The notes under the pieces: model-generated
The model's database searches: none
The model's input: only the letters and a program-made list of their open reading frames with translations
What the model was told of the DNA's origin: nothing
Assembly: GCA_029931535.1 (NCBI GenBank)
Contig: JAQPZY010001523.1
Location: 1,628,501 to 1,692,500, forward strand
DNA length: 64,000 bases
Reading direction: 5' to 3'
Source: Margaritifera margaritifera
Lineage: Eukaryota; Mollusca; Bivalvia; Unionida; Margaritiferidae
Translations under genes and position numbers: made by a program
Shown: positions 62,245-64,000 of the stretch, piece by piece
Layout: the number at the start of each line of letters is the position of its first letter
Numbering within the stretch: the stretch's first letter is position 1

Positions 62245-62410
62245 TATGTCTTAGTAGCTGAAATTTAGCATACTAGAGATGAAATGTAGCATACTAGAGA
62301 TGAAATTTAGCATACTAGAGATGAAATGTAGCATACTAGAGATGAAATTTAGCATACTAGAGATGAAATGTAGCATACTAGAGATTAAATTTAGCATACT
62401 AGAGATGAAA
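62245..62410. repeat. 22-bp satellite with 44-bp dimeric order
   Basis: Unit TAGCATACTAGAGATGAAAT followed by GT or TT. The last dinucleotide alternates regularly (TT, GT, TT, GT...) through seven units. Confidence 0.95.
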
Positions 62411-62970
62411 CCAAAGTTAAGAAGATCCTGAAAGTTCCATGATTCAAACTTTATTCCAACAAAAGTTACAGAATGTCAGTTTTCATACTTTGAGATTGAG
62501 TTTCATGTGAAAAAAAGTTTTGATAATAGAGGGCTAGATTATCTCATTCCCTTCACACAAAGCTTATATAAAGGACATGATCCACCTCAGGGTCTGATAC
62601 TTCAAAATCTCAGGCTACCACAAAGTAAATATGGTAGCCCAAACATGGCAAGGGTACCTGAATATGAAACTTTTAGCTTTGAATACTGTTGGCTAATCAT
62701 AAGCAATATTATCCTTTGTAAAGTATTTTCGTGGGTATATTTTGTGAAACATGATATAGCACAATTCATGGTATACATGTATATTAATCCAAAGGGCTCC
62801 TAGACTTGAGTAGATGGTGGCCCATTAATCTGGTATCTCGAGGACTTTACAGGTAATTACATGGAGAATGGTTCTGAATTAGGGTTGTTGTTATCCATTG
62901 TGCCTGTACATTGTACAGAAAGTTATATGTAGGCCAATGTTAACTTGCTTTTTTTTCTCTTTCTTTTCAG

Positions 62971-63041
62971 GAGAAAGGACTCTTTGCAGCTGGACCAGGG
63001 AAAATAAATACAGCTGCCTATGTACTGAATTGTTTAACATG
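62971..63041 (+). CDS. SYS1: SYS1 coding exon 2
   Basis: Seventy-one bases between an excellent acceptor (TTTCTCTTTCTTTTCAG) and donor GTAATT. Phase 0 at entry agrees with exon 1. It encodes EKGLFAAGPGKINTAAYVLN and CLT plus two bases TG, aligning with EILGFSTPPGRLSMMSFILN and ALTC of human SYS1, so the split codon should be Cys. The frame then needs a third exon for the last two to three membrane helices, which is not found before the right edge. The intron before it is 5.03 kb and contains a large palindrome and satellites. Confidence 0.9.
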
Positions 63042-63778
63042 GTAATTAGTTAGGTTTTTTTAATGTATACTTCAAAACAAAAATCTACACGAATGATGAT
63101 ATGACGTTCTTTTGAAACATAATTCACAATGAGCATTACTGGAGTGGCAATTCAGAACTTTTATTGGGAATAATTCATGAATGAAGATAAAGATGAAACA
63201 TCAGAGGATTCACGTTCCCCCCCTCCCCCCACACCTCCAGTATGTAAGAGAGCGGTTGAAATATGGGACTCCAAACTTTGTTCTGTATAAATACCATATA
63301 AACAAAATAGTCTTTCTTCCTCATTATCAGAATAAAGTACTAGTGAAATTTCTATCCAAAGAATGTTTCATTTTGCTATAATGAAAGACTAAATTCATGG
63401 GTTCTCTTTGGATTTCAGCACAGAGTCCAATCAAGAGTCACTGTGCTATTTGTATAGAGGTCTTTCAAAAACAGGGGAGTCTCAAACCCATTTTTGAATA
63501 TTTCTGGGAGTTGGTGACTCTCTCTGTTTGGTGAAAGAATAACCCTATAAAATTTAGATTTAGATCCCTTTATATGTACATCTGTATTGTGACTTTTATA
63601 CATTACATTAGATGCCAGTGAGTAACTACATGTAACATATTCTTTTTATAATGCTGCATTGAGAAGCAGACAGTTTTGTATAGGATCTGTTTTCTCTATA
63701 TGTCTTTGTATCTGTTTGTCCTTCCTGTCCATGCTGTAACTTTTATTTAAAAATACCTTTTGAAACTTTATTTGAAGT

Positions 63779-63884
63779 ATGGGTTCCTATAGCAATGAAG
63801 ATGTGTCAAAAACTGATACTAGGTCACTGTCACCAACTTTTGTAACAAACCCACTTAGCAGATTGGGTACATCTGTGGATAAAG
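63779..63884 (+). CDS. Possible first coding exon of an unrecognised gene
   Basis: After an in-frame stop the ATG at 63779 opens 35 codons plus one base: MGSYSNEDVSKTDTRSLSPT followed by FVTNPLSRLGTSVDK. The peptide is rich in Ser and Thr, polar, with no signal peptide or membrane segment. It ends AAAG before a consensus donor GTATGT. A pyrimidine-rich acceptor ending at 63964 starts a segment that continues the same frame (phase 1) to the window edge. The implied intron is only 80 bp, short for this region. No family is recognised. It lies about 740 bases after SYS1 exon 2 but does not resemble any part of SYS1. It could be an alternative promoter product, a separate gene or chance. Confidence 0.35.
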
Positions 63885-63964
63885 GTATGTTAAGCACAAA
63901 AACTGGGTCAGTTTGATCTGTCTTCAAAAATTAATTCAATAAGGCTTTCATTTTTTTTGGTCAG

Positions 63965-64000
63965 GATCAAGAATGAAACTCCTATTTCAAAACAACTATT
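63965..64000 (+). CDS. Possible second exon of the same unrecognised gene (cut by window edge)
   Basis: Follows TTTTTTTTGGTCAG. The first two bases GA complete a Gly codon with the last base of the preceding exon, and the frame reads SRMKLLFQNNY to the edge without a stop. It is too short to identify. Confidence 0.3.

Overview
The window is eukaryotic nuclear DNA: AT-rich, gene-poor, with multi-kilobase introns, many microsatellites, tRNA-derived SINEs, inverted-repeat MITEs and decayed transposases. Tandem modules that open with GCTCACCTGG and carry ~140-147 bp monomers resemble repeats common in bivalve genomes. Together with the two recognised animal genes this points to a mollusc, probably a bivalve. 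The species is inference and not proven.

Only two real genes can be supported, and both are split. (1) COX4 (cytochrome c oxidase subunit IV) lies on the minus strand with four coding exons at 45047-44897, 41939-41769, 36420-36289 and 29055-28922. All introns are phase 1, the spliced product is 195 residues, and intron 3 uses a GC donor. A splice acceptor just before the ATG implies an unseen upstream 5'UTR exon. (2) SYS1 (Golgi trafficking membrane protein) lies on the plus strand. Its first two coding exons are at 57776-57937 and 62971-63041 and the rest is beyond the right edge. The two genes are divergent and about 12.7 kb apart. A possible first exon of a third, unrecognised gene sits at 63779-63884, with a matching second exon at 63965.

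Layout. 1-20.9 kb: two collinear inverted arms (about 24-4390 and 16535-20896), each with private insertions, enclose a ~12 kb core of tandem monomers, a solo-LTR candidate and unassigned DNA. 20.9-25.1 kb: a decayed minus-strand L1-like LINE (coiled-coil ORF1 and APE endonuclease) abuts the right arm on one side and a pogo/Tigger-like DNA transposon with a broken transposase on the other. 25.6-27.9 kb: a second copy of the 14.1-15.7 kb segment, which preserves the empty site of a hAT MITE. 28.9-45.05 kb: COX4, whose introns hold SINEs (one with a perfect 14-bp target duplication), monomer arrays, a hAT transposase remnant, a hairpin-rich MITE and a 2.2 kb pogo-like element. 45.1-57.2 kb: intergenic or 5'UTR-intron DNA with minisatellites, (CATA)n, (TC)n and dispersed inverted pairs. 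57.2-64 kb: SYS1, whose first intron carries a ~245-bp-arm palindrome and a dimeric 22-bp satellite.

No CRISPR array, bacterial-type operon or intact autonomous mobile element was found. I saw no wholly new molecular system. The best leads are the 21-kb inverted structure that may have split a LINE, the GC-AG intron in COX4, the MITE with its empty-site paralogue, and the unassigned right-edge exon pair.
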